From PKWO01 sp036384915 (GTDB lineage: Bacteria; Pseudomonadota; Gammaproteobacteria; Burkholderiales; Burkholderiaceae_D), in the NCBI GenBank assembly GCA_036384915.1, contig DASVLJ010000025.1, forward strand, positions 1 through 64,000: a stretch of DNA of 64,000 bases, given 5' to 3'. Shown one piece after another: positions 25,280-37,000 of this stretch; positions within the stretch are counted from its first letter, which is position 1, and every line of letters starts with the position of its first letter. Under the pieces are notes generated by a model that had not been told where the DNA came from, ran no database searches, and saw only the letters and a program-made list of their open reading frames with translations. The position numbers and the translations under genes are program-made.

Positions 25280-25343
25280 TTAACCCCGGATTGTTCGCCG
25301 GCGCGTTTCACTATTCACCCCCCCCTCACTTGACGGATGCGGC

Positions 25344-28300
25344 ATGCGTATTTCCTTCAGCAGCGTTATCGCGGCAGCAAAGTACCTTGGATTGACGGCC
25401 GGACTATGGACGGCCGCGCTTGCCGTTTCGGCAGCCCCGACAATGGTCGACTTCGGCCCGGTGGCGACACATCGCGAAGCCAGGCAAATCTGGCTGCGTT
25501 TTTCCGACGACATCGTTGCCCTCGGCGACGACAAGGCGCCCGATGCGGCCGACATTGCTTGCCAGGGGACCACGGAAGTGCCCAAGGGGCATTGGCTCGA
25601 CGGCCGGCGCTGGGTCGCGGAGTTCGCCCAGCCGTTGGGAGACGGTATCGCCTGCGAAGTCAGGCCGCGTGCCTTGAAGACGCAAAAGGGCGAAAGCCTG
25701 GCCGCCGCCGCGCCCTGGCGTTTCGATACCGGCGGGCCGCGCCTGCGCTATGTGTTCCAATCGGGCGCGCTGGGTTTGGCCAAGGAAGAGCCGGTCCTGG
25801 CATTCCTGCCGAGCGCGCCGCTCGATCCGGCGAGCCTGCAATATCTCAACTGCACAGTGAATCAGAAGCACATGCCCGTCGCTGTGCTCAGTGGCGCCGA
25901 GCGCGATGCGGCCGTCAAGCGCATCGTGCCATACCTCGGCAATGGCAAGGATGCGGAAAACTGGATGGCCTTGCGCTGCGGCAGCATGCCTTGGCCGGCC
26001 GACGCCGAAGTGGAAATGATTACCGGCGCCCGCCTGGCATCGGCGGCGCATGTGGCAAACCGGAAGGATGAGAGTTTCAAATTCTCGGTGCGGCCGGTAT
26101 TCGCGGCGCGCTTCAGTTGCCTGCGCCTGTTGTCCACCGAGGGCTGCGAACCGCGCCTGTGGCAGCAACAGCAGTGGTACGGCCCCAACGAGTCGGGAAG
26201 CTATCGCCTGCAATTCACCGAAGCGATTTCCTGGGATGCGGCGGGCAAGATCAGGCTGATCGACAGCAAGGGCCAGGAGCATGCGCCGGAACTGACCTAC
26301 CACCGGGATCGCCTGCTGACGGTGACGTTCAAGGGCGGGTTTGCCGAAGGTGAAAAACTGACGCTGCAATTGCCTGCCGATCTGCTTGATGTAGACGGCC
26401 GCCCGCTTGCCAACCGCGCCGCCCTGGGCAAGCTGGTTCCGACCGCGTTGCTGCCTGCTTATGTGGGCATGCCGCAGCGCAGCGGGATTTTGCCGTGGAC
26501 GCCGGGCAGGAGCGCGGCCTGGCCGGTGGCAACGCGTGGCCTCGAAGCGCAAGTGCCGGTCGCGGCCTGGCATTTTGCCGGCGGCAGCGGCGACGACGCG
26601 ACACTGCTCAAACTTTATTCCGCCGGCCCCGCGCAGGTCGACGACCTGAAGGGCTTGTCGGGCCGGAGCGACACGCCGTATGCGGCCAGCCTGGGCCTGC
26701 TCGACAAACTGGGTGGCCACGTGCCGGCAATGGAGCGCAGGCTGTTGCATCCTGCGCGGCAAAGCATCGATTTCACGCAGCTCCCGCTGGAAGGTTACGG
26801 CTTGTGGCTGGTCGAAGCAGACAGCCCGGCCTACCGCCGCGTCATTGCGCAACAGCGCGCGGAACTGGCACAGCAATCGTCCGCCTGGCCCTACTTGCCG
26901 CAGCAATGGGCCGACAGCCGCTACGCCGTGGTGCAAGTGACCAATCTGCGCGCCGAGGTGCTCGATTCGGCCAAGGACGATTCATTGATCTGGATTACCG
27001 CCATCGACAGCGGCGAGCCTGTGTCCGGTGCGCAAGTCGACCTCTGGAGCGGCGATCGCGACACCTATACCAAGCTTGCGTCCCTGGTCAGCGATGCCGA
27101 GGGGCGCGTCATCGTGCCGGCCTCGCTGCATTGGAACGCCATGGACGGCAAGACGCCGATGCTGCTCGTGCGCCATGGAGCGGACATGCTGCTCTCCTCC
27201 ATGCAGGGGAACTGGGCTCGGCCCGATACGCCGCTCGTCCACAGCCTGCTCGACCGCGTGCTGCTGCACCCCGACGAAACCGTGTCGCTGCAGCATCTGG
27301 TGCGGCAGCAGACGCGGCACGGCTTCGTGGTGCCGCACATGGACGGCCGGTGGAAGCTGGAAATCTATGAGGGCTGGGGCTATGGCGGCGGCAAGCCGGT
27401 CTATGAGCAGAATCTGACATGGTCCGACGCCGGCAGTGCCGAGAGCAGCTGGAAAATACCGGCGACGGCCAAGCTCGGCAACTACAGTTATCGACTGGTG
27501 CACGAGGGGACACCGTTCAGTTACGACCAGGAGCAAGGCAGTTTCCAGATCGAGGAATTCCGTACCCCTTCGTTCGATGCCGATCTGCAGGGCAAGACGG
27601 TATGGAACGGCGATGTCCAAACCGTGGAGTTGCAGAGCAAGCTTTCCTATTTCGCCGGCGGTGCCGCGGCGGGGCAGGAGATCGGCATCAAGGGCAGCTA
27701 TCAAATCGGCGTGCGCTCACCTGTCGAGGGCTATATCTTTTACGAACCGGATCCCAATGCGCAGCCGCCTAAGTTCGACGATATCAAGCTGACGCTTGAC
27801 GAAACGGGCCATGCCGCGGCGCGTATCGCGGCGCCGGCCTTCGCCTTGCCCTTGCGCCTGGAAGCCGAGATGTCGTTTGCCGATCCGAACGGCGAAATCC
27901 AGAGCGAGCAGGCCAGCCTCGCTGTCTGGCCGCAACGGCACAAGCTCGGTATGGCCCTGGCGCGCGAGGAAAAAGGCGGCGGCATCAAGGCCAGGCTGAT
28001 CGCGCTCGATGAACACGACCAGCCGCTGGCCGGCCTTGCCCTGACCGTCGATTTGATCGGCGCCAAGGGCAATGCCAAGCGCGCCTGCCTGGTGAAGACC
28101 GATACCGCCGGCAAGGCCGAGTGCCATCTGGGAGACAGCCAGGCCGAGCTGAACGATGCCTCGGCTGCCGTTAAGGCCGAGGGCGCTTCCGGTGTCGCGT
28201 TCAAGATTGCCACGTACTTGCCCTGGTACCAGCCCCCGGAGGCGCGTAAGCATGAGGTGTTGGAATGGGAGCAGAAGCGGCCCCTGATCGGCCCGGCGCT

Positions 28301-31163
28301 GCCGCTGCACGTGCATTCGTCGTTCCTGCCTGCCACCTTGCTGCTGACGGTCGAGCGCCAGGGCGTGCAGCGCAGCCTGGTGCGCAAGATAACGAAGAGC
28401 GACGAACTCATCGATTTGCCGACCGGCGCCGACGATGCCCCCTCCGTCACGCTGCGTGCCGTGCTGGTGCCGGCCGCCGGCGCCAAGCCGGTGGAAGGCG
28501 CGGACTGGAAAGACGGAATCGAGACAGCGGCGGAGCAGGTCTGGTTTGCCGAAGACTCGGGCAGCCTCAAGGTGGCGGTCAAGCCGGCGCAAGCCTCGGT
28601 CTTGCCCGGTTCCAGCGTGAACGTGGCGCTCAGGGCCACGCTGGGCGACAGCGGCAAGCCGGCCGCGCATGCCCGCATCACCGTAGTCGCGGTGGATGAT
28701 GCCTTGTTGGCCTTGAAACCCAACAATACCTGGGACTTGCTGTCGTTCTATTGGCGTGCCGGCGGATCGGATGTCATGTTTTCGCCGATCGACGGCGTCA
28801 TCGTCGGTTCGAGAACTTTCGAGGATGGCGCAAAATATTTTCCCGCCGCCGAGAGCGCCCTGGAGCGCTCATGGGTGCCGGAGGGCATGGATGCCGGCTT
28901 CGGAAAAAACAGGCACGAAGGGGACGACGGGCCCGACCTGCCCAAGCCTGCCATGGCGGCGGCTCCGGCACTGGCCTCGCAGCGCGAGGCGCACTTTGCC
29001 GCGAAGGCGGATGCGTCGAAGGAGCGTATTGCCCTCACCGGCAGCAAGATGACCCGCGCCGACGTGGAAGAACACGTCAAGCCTCGCACGAATTTCAGCA
29101 CCCTGGCCTTGTGGCGCACCGAGGTGGTGACCGACGAGCGCGGCGAAGCCAGTGTCAGCGTGCCCATGCCCGACACGCTGACGCGCTGGTACATCGCCGC
29201 CATCGCCACCAGCGGCGCGGCGCGCTTCGGCATGGGGCAGGGCAAGGTCACCACCAGCCAGCCGGTGCAGATACTTTCCGGTCTGCCGCAATCGGTGCGC
29301 AGCGACGACGTGCTGGTGCAGAAGCTGACCCTGCGCAACACCACGAGCAAGCCGCTGGCCGTGAAGCTCGCCGCCGAAGCCAAGAGCCAACGCGACGATA
29401 ACCTGCCAGGCGCGCGCGACCCCATGCCGGCCTCGGCGCTGGAAGCGCGTGGGCTGAAATTCGAGCGGCGCGTGAGGCTGGCCGGCGGCGAAAACAAGGT
29501 GATCGAGTGGAAAGTGGCGGTACCCGCCGGCGTGACCGCGCTCGAATGGAACATCGCCGCGCGCGACGCCAAGGGCCATGCGCTCGATGCGCTGGTGCAG
29601 AAGCAAGCCGTGACGGCGGCTGTACCCGTTACGGTGCGCGAGGCCATCCTGCAAATGATCGACGAGCCGAAGAACATCAGCATTGCCCAACCCTCGGGCG
29701 CGAAGCCGGACCAAGGCGGCTTGGCCGTCAGGTGGCAAAGCAGCCTGGTCGAAGCCGCCATGGACGGCACGCGGCGCGCCATGGCGCAATATCCCTATGG
29801 CTGCCTGGAGCAACTGGCTTCCAAGGCTGTGGTCAGCGGCGACCCTGCCGAATGGAAGAAGATCGTGGACAAGCTGCCCTCCATGATCGATGAACAGGGC
29901 TTGGTGCGCTACTTCCCCGAAACGCCGGGCAGCGAGGTGCTGACGGCTTACCTGATCGATATTGCCGAAGCCTACGGCTTGGCCTTGCCGCAAGAACAGG
30001 AGCAGCGCATGCGCGCGGCCCTGCGCAGCGCGCTCGCGCACGAGGTATCGCGCGAGCAAGCCGATTGGCTTGACCAGCGCGCCCGCCTGTCGCGCCGACT
30101 GGCCTTGCAGGCCACGCTGGCGCCCGAACTGGGCGGGGCAGCGCCGTCGATTCCGTCCGAGCTGGACAAGCTGCCGACCATAGCCCTGGTCGATTGGCTG
30201 CGCTACGTGCTGAAGCAGCCCGATTCGGCGCAGCGCGCCAAGTGGCTTGAAGCTGCCAGCGAAGAGTTGCGCAGCCGCTACGATATGCAAGGCACGCGCT
30301 TGTCGCTGCGGCCCAATCCCAACGACAACATCTGGTGGTTCATGTGGAATGGCGACGTGGCCGAGGCGCGTGCGGCACTCTTGATTGAGCGTCACCTGGC
30401 GCAGCAGCCGCGCTGGCAAGGCCTGATGCCCGGCTTGATCAGCGGCGTAGTCGACCGCCAGCGCGGCGGCCAGTGGCACACCACGGTGGCCAATGCCTGG
30501 GCCGGCGCCACCATGATGGAATTCGCCAGGCACAGCGAACACGGCCCGGTGGCCGGCGACTCCTACGCGGCCTTCGGCGGGAAGGAAGTCAAGAGTACCT
30601 GGCCCGACCCGGCGCCAGCCATGCTGCCCTGGCCGCAGCAAGGCGCGCGCGGCGACGTGAGCCTGCGCCATGAGGGTAATGGCGCGCCCTGGGCCACGGT
30701 GCAGGTACTGGCCGCAGTCGATACGCCGCAGGCGGTGAGCCATGGCCTGTCGGTGAAGAAAACCATAGAACCGCTGCAACAAAAGATCAAGGGCCGCTGG
30801 TCCGTGGGGGACATCCTGCGCGTCAAGCTGGTGATGCAAAGCGATTCCAGGCTGAGCTGGCTCGTGGTGCGCGACCCGATTCCTTCGGGTGCGACCATAC
30901 AGGGCAAGGGCTTGAAGGGCGAGACCCAGGTGGGCCATCCGAACGGCTGGCTCTGGTGGTGGAGCCCGAGTTCTGCCGAACTGGGCAATGAAAGCTATCG
31001 CGGCTATTACCAGTTCATCTGGGGCGGTACGTGGGAATCCGATTACGTGCTGCGCCTGAACAACGCCGGCACCTTTACGCTGCCGCCCACGCGCATCGAG
31101 GCGATGTATGCGCCGGAAATTTTCGGCGAGACACCGAATCCGGTGATGGAGGTAGGGCCTTGA
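25344..31163 (+). CDS. Alpha-2-macroglobulin family protein (thioester type)
   Basis: Periplasmic protein of 1939 residues. A signal peptide ends near AVSAAP (residue 32) and there is no lipobox, so it is not the lipidated YfhM type at its N-terminus. The middle has MG-domain signatures such as VHSLLDRVLLHPDETVSLQHLVR. Later come LALWRTEVVTDERGEASVSVPMPDTLTRWYIAAIATS and the thioester motif GCLEQ, with Cys1487 and Gln1490, followed by the helical toroid region. Bacterial A2Ms trap attacking proteases and protect the envelope. Many are paired with a penicillin-binding protein 1C gene; none is next to this one, so it seems to act alone or with distant genes. It has its own promoter. Confidence 0.9.
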   Translation: MRISFSSVIAAAKYLGLTAGLWTAALAVSAAPTMVDFGPVATHREARQIWLRFSDDIVALGDDKAPDAADIACQGTTEVPKGHWLDGRRWVAEFAQPLGDGIACEVRPRALKTQKGESLAAAAPWRFDTGGPRLRYVFQSGALGLAKEEPVLAFLPSAPLDPASLQYLNCTVNQKHMPVAVLSGAERDAAVKRIVPYLGNGKDAENWMALRCGSMPWPADAEVEMITGARLASAAHVANRKDESFKFSVRPVFAARFSCLRLLSTEGCEPRLWQQQQWYGPNESGSYRLQFTEAISWDAAGKIRLIDSKGQEHAPELTYHRDRLLTVTFKGGFAEGEKLTLQLPADLLDVDGRPLANRAALGKLVPTALLPAYVGMPQRSGILPWTPGRSAAWPVATRGLEAQVPVAAWHFAGGSGDDATLLKLYSAGPAQVDDLKGLSGRSDTPYAASLGLLDKLGGHVPAMERRLLHPARQSIDFTQLPLEGYGLWLVEADSPAYRRVIAQQRAELAQQSSAWPYLPQQWADSRYAVVQVTNLRAEVLDSAKDDSLIWITAIDSGEPVSGAQVDLWSGDRDTYTKLASLVSDAEGRVIVPASLHWNAMDGKTPMLLVRHGADMLLSSMQGNWARPDTPLVHSLLDRVLLHPDETVSLQHLVRQQTRHGFVVPHMDGRWKLEIYEGWGYGGGKPVYEQNLTWSDAGSAESSWKIPATAKLGNYSYRLVHEGTPFSYDQEQGSFQIEEFRTPSFDADLQGKTVWNGDVQTVELQSKLSYFAGGAAAGQEIGIKGSYQIGVRSPVEGYIFYEPDPNAQPPKFDDIKLTLDETGHAAARIAAPAFALPLRLEAEMSFADPNGEIQSEQASLAVWPQRHKLGMALAREEKGGGIKARLIALDEHDQPLAGLALTVDLIGAKGNAKRACLVKTDTAGKAECHLGDSQAELNDASAAVKAEGASGVAFKIATYLPWYQPPEARKHEVLEWEQKRPLIGPALPLHVHSSFLPATLLLTVERQGVQRSLVRKITKSDELIDLPTGADDAPSVTLRAVLVPAAGAKPVEGADWKDGIETAAEQVWFAEDSGSLKVAVKPAQASVLPGSSVNVALRATLGDSGKPAAHARITVVAVDDALLALKPNNTWDLLSFYWRAGGSDVMFSPIDGVIVGSRTFEDGAKYFPAAESALERSWVPEGMDAGFGKNRHEGDDGPDLPKPAMAAAPALASQREAHFAAKADASKERIALTGSKMTRADVEEHVKPRTNFSTLALWRTEVVTDERGEASVSVPMPDTLTRWYIAAIATSGAARFGMGQGKVTTSQPVQILSGLPQSVRSDDVLVQKLTLRNTTSKPLAVKLAAEAKSQRDDNLPGARDPMPASALEARGLKFERRVRLAGGENKVIEWKVAVPAGVTALEWNIAARDAKGHALDALVQKQAVTAAVPVTVREAILQMIDEPKNISIAQPSGAKPDQGGLAVRWQSSLVEAAMDGTRRAMAQYPYGCLEQLASKAVVSGDPAEWKKIVDKLPSMIDEQGLVRYFPETPGSEVLTAYLIDIAEAYGLALPQEQEQRMRAALRSALAHEVSREQADWLDQRARLSRRLALQATLAPELGGAAPSIPSELDKLPTIALVDWLRYVLKQPDSAQRAKWLEAASEELRSRYDMQGTRLSLRPNPNDNIWWFMWNGDVAEARAALLIERHLAQQPRWQGLMPGLISGVVDRQRGGQWHTTVANAWAGATMMEFARHSEHGPVAGDSYAAFGGKEVKSTWPDPAPAMLPWPQQGARGDVSLRHEGNGAPWATVQVLAAVDTPQAVSHGLSVKKTIEPLQQKIKGRWSVGDILRVKLVMQSDSRLSWLVVRDPIPSGATIQGKGLKGETQVGHPNGWLWWWSPSSAELGNESYRGYYQFIWGGTWESDYVLRLNNAGTFTLPPTRIEAMYAPEIFGETPNPVMEVGP

Positions 31164-31173
31164 CGCCTTGGCT

Positions 31174-31233
31174 GGCTGTTGGAAAACCGCTGCGCGAGCC
31201 GATCCCGCTCCGCTTGCTCCGCTTTCAACAGCC
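31174..31233. other. Hairpin between convergent A2M and glnE genes
   Basis: GGCTGTTG (31174-31181) pairs with CAACAGCC (31226-31233) across a GC-rich loop. Position suits transcript-end protection for both genes, but there is no T-run. Confidence 0.3.
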
Positions 31234-31235
31234 TG

Positions 31236-33974
31236 TTAGCCCAGCACGGCTTTCCAAAGCCGCATCACCGCTTCCGTCTCCTCGCGTACGTGCTCGTGCT
31301 CCACACGCGCCCGTTCCTCGCCCTGCAGCCTGATCTGATGCTGCAGCTTGCGGAAATGCCGGTAAGCTCCCGCCACCTGCTCTCCCAGCGCGGCATCGAT
31401 CAAGCCCAGTTCGCCGCATAGCCGCAGCAGCGCGATATTGCCGATGTCGGCCGTCAATTGACCATAATCGGCCGCGTGGCGCAGGATCAGGTATTGCACG
31501 ATGAATTCGATGTCGATCATGCCGCCGGCATCGTGCTTCAAGTCGAACAGCCGGCTTCGGTTCGGGTGGGCGTCGCGCATTTTCTTGCGCATGGTCTTGA
31601 CTTCGCGGCGCAGTTCTTCGCCGCCGTCGGAATCGCGGCGGCGGCGCAGGACCGTTTCGCGGATCGCTTCGAAGGCCGCGCCGATTTCGGCATCGCCGGC
31701 GCAATAGCGCGCGCGCGTCAAGGCCTGGTGTTCCCAGATCCATGCCGATTCGCTCTGGTATTTTTGGAAGGATGAGAGCGAAGACACCAGCAAGCCGCTT
31801 GCGCCGTCGGGCCGCAGTGCCGTGTCGACGTCGAACAGGATGCCGGCCGGCGTGTGCGTGGTCATCCAGGTGATGAACCGCTGCGCCAGCTTGGCGTACA
31901 GTGCCGGCGCGTCCTGGTCGTCGTCGCGGTAGAGGAAGATCACGTCTAGGTCCGAAACGTAGCCCAGTTCCTTGCCCCCGAGCTTGCCGTAGGCGATCAC
32001 GGAAAACAGCGGCACCGCGCGATGACGGTTGGCGATGGTTTCCCATGCCGCTTGCACCGTGGCGGCGATCAGGATGTCGGCCAGTTTGGACAAGTGATCG
32101 GCCAGCCTTTCCACGCTCAGGCCGCCTTCCAGGTCTTGCGCCAGCAGGCACAGCATTTGCGCATGGTGCAGTTCACGCAGCACATCCATCTGGCGTTCCA
32201 CGTCGCCGGCGGCTGCGGCCAGCTGCGCGTTGCATTCGCGGGTGAAGTCGTCCCAGTCCGGTTCCGCATGCAAGGCGCGTTCGTCGAGCAATTCGTCGAG
32301 CAGGATGGGGTGCTGCGCCAGATACTTGGCGGCCCAGTCGCTGGCGCTCATCATCTTGATCACACGCTCCAGCGTATGCGGATATTCGGTCAGGAGGGCG
32401 AGGTAAGCCGCGCGCCGCGCCACGGCTTCGAAGAAATCGAGCAGGCGGCCCAGCGTGGCGGCCGGCGCGTCGGCCTTGCCGGCGATCACCGGCAGCGCCT
32501 TGTTGATCAGGGCCAGCAGGCGCGTCATGCTGGCTTCGGGGAGGGCTTGCAGGCGCGGCGATTGCAGGCTTTGGTGCACGCGTCTGGCGGCGCCCTCGGC
32601 ATCGGGGAAATTGAGTTCCTGCAGTCGTGCGGCGATAGCCTCGACGCCGCTGCTGTCCGACACTTGCGCGCCGTCCTCATCCTGGCCCGCTTCGCTGCCG
32701 CGTGCCGCGCTCTTGTTGCTGAAGATGGCGTCGAACTGTTCGGCGACGAAACGGCGCTGGCGTTCCAGTTCCTGCATGAAGGCGTTCACGTCCTCATAGC
32801 CCATCATGGCCGCGATATGGCGCCGCTCGGGCTCGCCCGGCGGCAGCGCATGGGTCTGCGCATCTTCGACGTATTGCAGCCGGTGTTCCAGGTTGCGCAG
32901 GAAGGTATAGGCATCCTGCAAACCGCGCACCACGTCGGCGTCGAGCAATTGCTTTTGCGCCAGCGTGTCCAGGATGGCGCGCGTGGAACGGTCGCGCAGC
33001 GCCGCGTCGCGCCCGCCGCGTATCAGTTGGAACACCTGGGCAAGGAATTCGATTTCGCGTATGCCGCCGCGCCCGAGCTTGACGTTGTTGCTGCGGTCGG
33101 GGTAGCGCTTTTCCTGGCGCACGACTTCGGCACGGATCTGGGCATGCATGTTGCGGATCGCGTCGATCGAGCCGAAATCGAGATAGCGGCGGTACACGAA
33201 GGGGCGGACCAGGCCTTCGAGCTGGGCCAGATCGTCCGCAGTGCCGCTCATGGCGCGCGCCTTGACCCAGGCATAGCGTTCCCATTCGCGCCCCTGCACC
33301 ACGAAGTATTCTTCCAGCATGGCCAGGCTGGCCACCAGGGGGCCGGATGCGCCATTGGGCCGCAACGCCATATCGACGCGGAACACGTAGCCCTCGGCCG
33401 TGATTTCAGACAGCGCGCCGATCAGCCGCTTGCCCAGGCGCGTGAAGAATTCGTGGTTCGAGAGCTGGCGCTGGCCGTCCCGATCCACGCGCGTCATGCC
33501 TTCTTCGCCATAGAGGAAGATCAGGTCGATGTCGGACGAGGTATTCAATTCGCGCCCGCCCAGCTTGCCCATGCCGATCACGATCATTTCCTGCACGGCA
33601 CCGGACTCTTCTCCTACAGGCGTGCCATGCAGGGCGGCCAATTCCCGTGTCAAGCCGGCAAGCAGGGTTTGCAAGGCAAAGTCGGCCAGGGCGGTCATGG
33701 TTTCGACCACTTCGGCCAGGTCGGCCTTGCCTGTCAGGTCGCGCTGGATCAGTACCGCCATCACCAGATTGCGCAGGCGGCGCATGGCCGCGGGTGCTTC
33801 AATGCCGCTTTCTGTGTCTTTTTGTAATAATTCTGCGAAAATGGCGGGGGTTAGCGCTAATCTGGCATGAACGTTGGCAAGTTCGTTGACCAGTTCGGTG
33901 CGGCCGGCGTCGGCCTGGGTCCAGCGTTTGTAGAAGCGTGAAGCGGAAACAGGGGGCAAAGTGGAATTTGTCAC
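31236..33974 (-). CDS. glnE: Bifunctional glutamine synthetase adenylyltransferase/adenylyl-removase
   Basis: Protein of 912 residues from the GTG at 33974; a TTG at 34034 would add 20 residues that look non-homologous and run into the yhdP promoter region. It controls glutamine synthetase activity by adding or removing AMP in response to PII. Two nucleotidyltransferase domains are present: N-terminal GMGKLGGRELNTSSDIDLIFLYG (adenylyl-removing half) and C-terminal AYGKLGGKELGYVSDLDVIFLYRDD (adenylylating half), each followed by helical GlnD/GlnE-like bundles. The order LGRGGIREIEFLAQVFQL and HDAGGMIDIEFIVQYLI is typical. It is divergent from yhdP, an arrangement common in related bacteria. 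Confidence 0.95.
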   Translation of the reverse strand: MTNSTLPPVSASRFYKRWTQADAGRTELVNELANVHARLALTPAIFAELLQKDTESGIEAPAAMRRLRNLVMAVLIQRDLTGKADLAEVVETMTALADFALQTLLAGLTRELAALHGTPVGEESGAVQEMIVIGMGKLGGRELNTSSDIDLIFLYGEEGMTRVDRDGQRQLSNHEFFTRLGKRLIGALSEITAEGYVFRVDMALRPNGASGPLVASLAMLEEYFVVQGREWERYAWVKARAMSGTADDLAQLEGLVRPFVYRRYLDFGSIDAIRNMHAQIRAEVVRQEKRYPDRSNNVKLGRGGIREIEFLAQVFQLIRGGRDAALRDRSTRAILDTLAQKQLLDADVVRGLQDAYTFLRNLEHRLQYVEDAQTHALPPGEPERRHIAAMMGYEDVNAFMQELERQRRFVAEQFDAIFSNKSAARGSEAGQDEDGAQVSDSSGVEAIAARLQELNFPDAEGAARRVHQSLQSPRLQALPEASMTRLLALINKALPVIAGKADAPAATLGRLLDFFEAVARRAAYLALLTEYPHTLERVIKMMSASDWAAKYLAQHPILLDELLDERALHAEPDWDDFTRECNAQLAAAAGDVERQMDVLRELHHAQMLCLLAQDLEGGLSVERLADHLSKLADILIAATVQAAWETIANRHRAVPLFSVIAYGKLGGKELGYVSDLDVIFLYRDDDQDAPALYAKLAQRFITWMTTHTPAGILFDVDTALRPDGASGLLVSSLSSFQKYQSESAWIWEHQALTRARYCAGDAEIGAAFEAIRETVLRRRRDSDGGEELRREVKTMRKKMRDAHPNRSRLFDLKHDAGGMIDIEFIVQYLILRHAADYGQLTADIGNIALLRLCGELGLIDAALGEQVAGAYRHFRKLQHQIRLQGEERARVEHEHVREETEAVMRLWKAVLG

Positions 33975-34068
33975 GGGCGCGGAGTCTAAGAGATCGGATC
34001 GGCGTTTGGCCGACGTTATTTCGGGCCAAACCAAACTATGCGGATCATTCTACGCTGACTCTCTATCG

Positions 34069-37000
34069 ATGCACGAACATCCACCTCACTCCCAACCCGT
34101 AACAAGGATGCTGCTCATCTGGCATCGGGCCCGGGCGTGCTATCGCTTCGCCAATATCCTGACACACCACGTGCTCGGCTTCCTGGTCAAGACGGCGCTG
34201 ATGCTGTATTTCCTGTTCTGCCTGACCTTCCTTGCCCTGCGTTACCTGGTCTTGCCGCATATCGACCACTACAAGCCCGACGTCGAGCGCCTGGTGTCGC
34301 AATCGATCGGCCAGCCGGTGGCAATCGGCAAGCTGGCGGCGGACTGGGATGGCTTGCGCCCGCGCATTGCAGTGGATCAATTGGTGGTCAAGGACAATTT
34401 TGGCCGGCCCGCCTTGACGCTGCCGCATGTCGAAGCCACGGTTTCCTGGCTTTCGGTGCCGACCGGCGGATTGCGCCTGCATCAGCTTGAAATCGATCAT
34501 CCGGACATGGATGTGCGGCGCGATGCCGACGGCAAGCTCTTCGTGGCCGGCATCCCCGTGCCGCAATCGAAGACCAAAGACAATCGCGGTGCCGACTGGC
34601 TGCTGTCGCAGCGCGAAATCATCATCCGCCACGGCACGGTGCGCTGGAACGATAATTTGCGCGGCGCGGCGGAACTGCCGTTATCCGAAATCAATCTCGA
34701 ATTGCGCAACCATTGGCACAACCATCAATTTGCCGTGCATGCCACACCGCCCGCCGCGATGGCGGCGCCGGTCGATATCCGCGCCGATTTCAACCATCCG
34801 GTCTTCGCCGGGAGCATTGCCGACGCGACATTGTGGAACGGCCAACTCTATCTTGACCTGGGCCAGACCGATCTCTCGGTCTGGGGCGCCTATGTCACCT
34901 TCCCGAAGAGCTTTGCCATTCAGCGCGGCCATGGCGCCTTGCGCGCCTGGCTCGATTTCGACCGCGCCAAGGTCGCCGATTTCACGGCCGACCTGTCGCT
35001 AACCGATACGGCCTTGCAATTTGCCAATCTGCCCGTGCTGGAACTCGACAAGGTCAGCGGCCGCGTCGGTTTGAAGGAAGACATCGACAAGTCCGGCATC
35101 GACGGTACGCCCACGCTCGGCGCGCGCGGCCACAGCATAGCGCTGACCAATTTCTCTTTCGTCACCAATGACGGCATGAGCCTGCCGCCGACCTCGATTT
35201 CCGAAACTTTCGAGCCGGCCAGCGACAACGAGCCATCCAAGACCACCGTCACGGCGACCCTGCTCGATTTGCAAACCATGGCGGCGTTTGCCAGCCGCCT
35301 GCCGTTTTCGCCCGAATGGCGTCAGATGATGGCCGACTACGACCCGCGCGGCCGCTTGCACGATTTCACGGCCAGTTGGCAAGGCAATTACCCGGCCATC
35401 TCGGCCTATAGCGTCAAGGGCGGTTTTGCCGGATTATCCATGAAAGGGCAGGCGGCGCGCCCGGCGCGGCCCAAGATCGGCAAGCTGCCGGCGCAGGCCG
35501 CCGTGCCCTTCATCCCCGGCTTCGACAATTTGACCGGCCACGTCGAAATGAACGAGCACGGCGGCGATATCGCGCTCGATTCGAGCAACCTGCAGATCGA
35601 GTTGCCCGGCGTGTTCACACAAGCCATGGTGCCGCTGCAAAAGCTGGCGTTTCAAGCCAACTGGAATTTTCAGGATGCCAACAAGATGCTGCTTTCCGTC
35701 GCCAGCATGGATTTGGCGCGCGAGGGCTTGGCCGCTTCGGCTTCCGGCACCTACCTCGTCAACAACCAGCCCGGGGCCAAGGCCACGGGTTATGCCGACT
35801 TCAGCGCCCACATCGATCGTTTCGAGCTCAACAAGATCGATCAATATCTGCCGGCCGATGCCGAGGAGCATTTTCGCGAGTGGATCACGCATGGGCTCCT
35901 GGGCGGGACCCTGCGCGACGCGACGATCAAGCTCAAGGGCAACATGAAGGATTTTCCCTTCCGCACCAATCCCGGCGAAAAGCCGAAAGGCGAATTCACC
36001 GCCGAAGGCAAGATCGCCGACGGGGTGCTGAACTACGATCCGCGCCCGAGCCCGCGCGACCCGCGAAAGCCGATGTGGCCCTGGCTGGAAGACATCCAGG
36101 GCACGATCAAGATGGACCGCACCCGCTTGCAGATCACGGCCGACCGCGCCAAGACGCATAACGCCGTCGTGGCCGAAGCCGACGCCGTGATCGACGAAGT
36201 CGGTTCGCCCAAGGGCATACTCGAGGTGAACGCCACCATCAACGCCGGCATGCCCGATTACCTGGCCTATATCCAGGACAGCCCGGTGCAGCAAATGATC
36301 GGCGGCTTCACCGACGAGACGCGCGCCACCGGCAACGCCAGGCTGGGCTTGAAACTGACCATGCCGCTGTCCCACATGAACGACACCAAGGTGTCGGGCA
36401 AGCTGCAATTCCAGGGCGACGACATCGCCCTGCTGGCCGGCCTGCCTCCCTTGAACAACAGCACCGGGGCGCTCGAATTTTCCGAGCGCGGGTTCAATAT
36501 CAACAACGTGCACAGCATCTTCCTCGGCGGCCCGGCCACCATCACCGGCGGCGGTCCGGGAGATACGGCGGCAATCCGTGCCGATGGTACGTTTACGGCC
36601 GAGGGCGTGCGCAAGTACGGCGCTGAAAACGGTTTCGGCAAGCTGGCGCAGCACCTCACGGGCAGCACGCATTACACCGTGGCTGTCAACGTGCGCAAGA
36701 AGCACACCGACCTCGTCGTCGATACCAATCTGGCCGGCCTGGGCCTGGATTTGCCCGCGCCTCTGCACAAGGATGCCGGCGAGAGCCTGGTGACGCGCTT
36801 CGAAATGCTGGGCGTGAATTCGACCGACCCCAGCCTGCAGCGCGAAGAAATCAAGATCGCGCTCGGCACCGCCATCAACGCGCGCTACGAGCGCGAAAAG
36901 GCGGCCGAGCGTAACGCACCCTGGCGCCTGGCACGCGGCACCATCGGCGTATTCTCGCCGACCACGCCCCCGACCAAAGGCGTCTTGCTCAATGTCAGCT

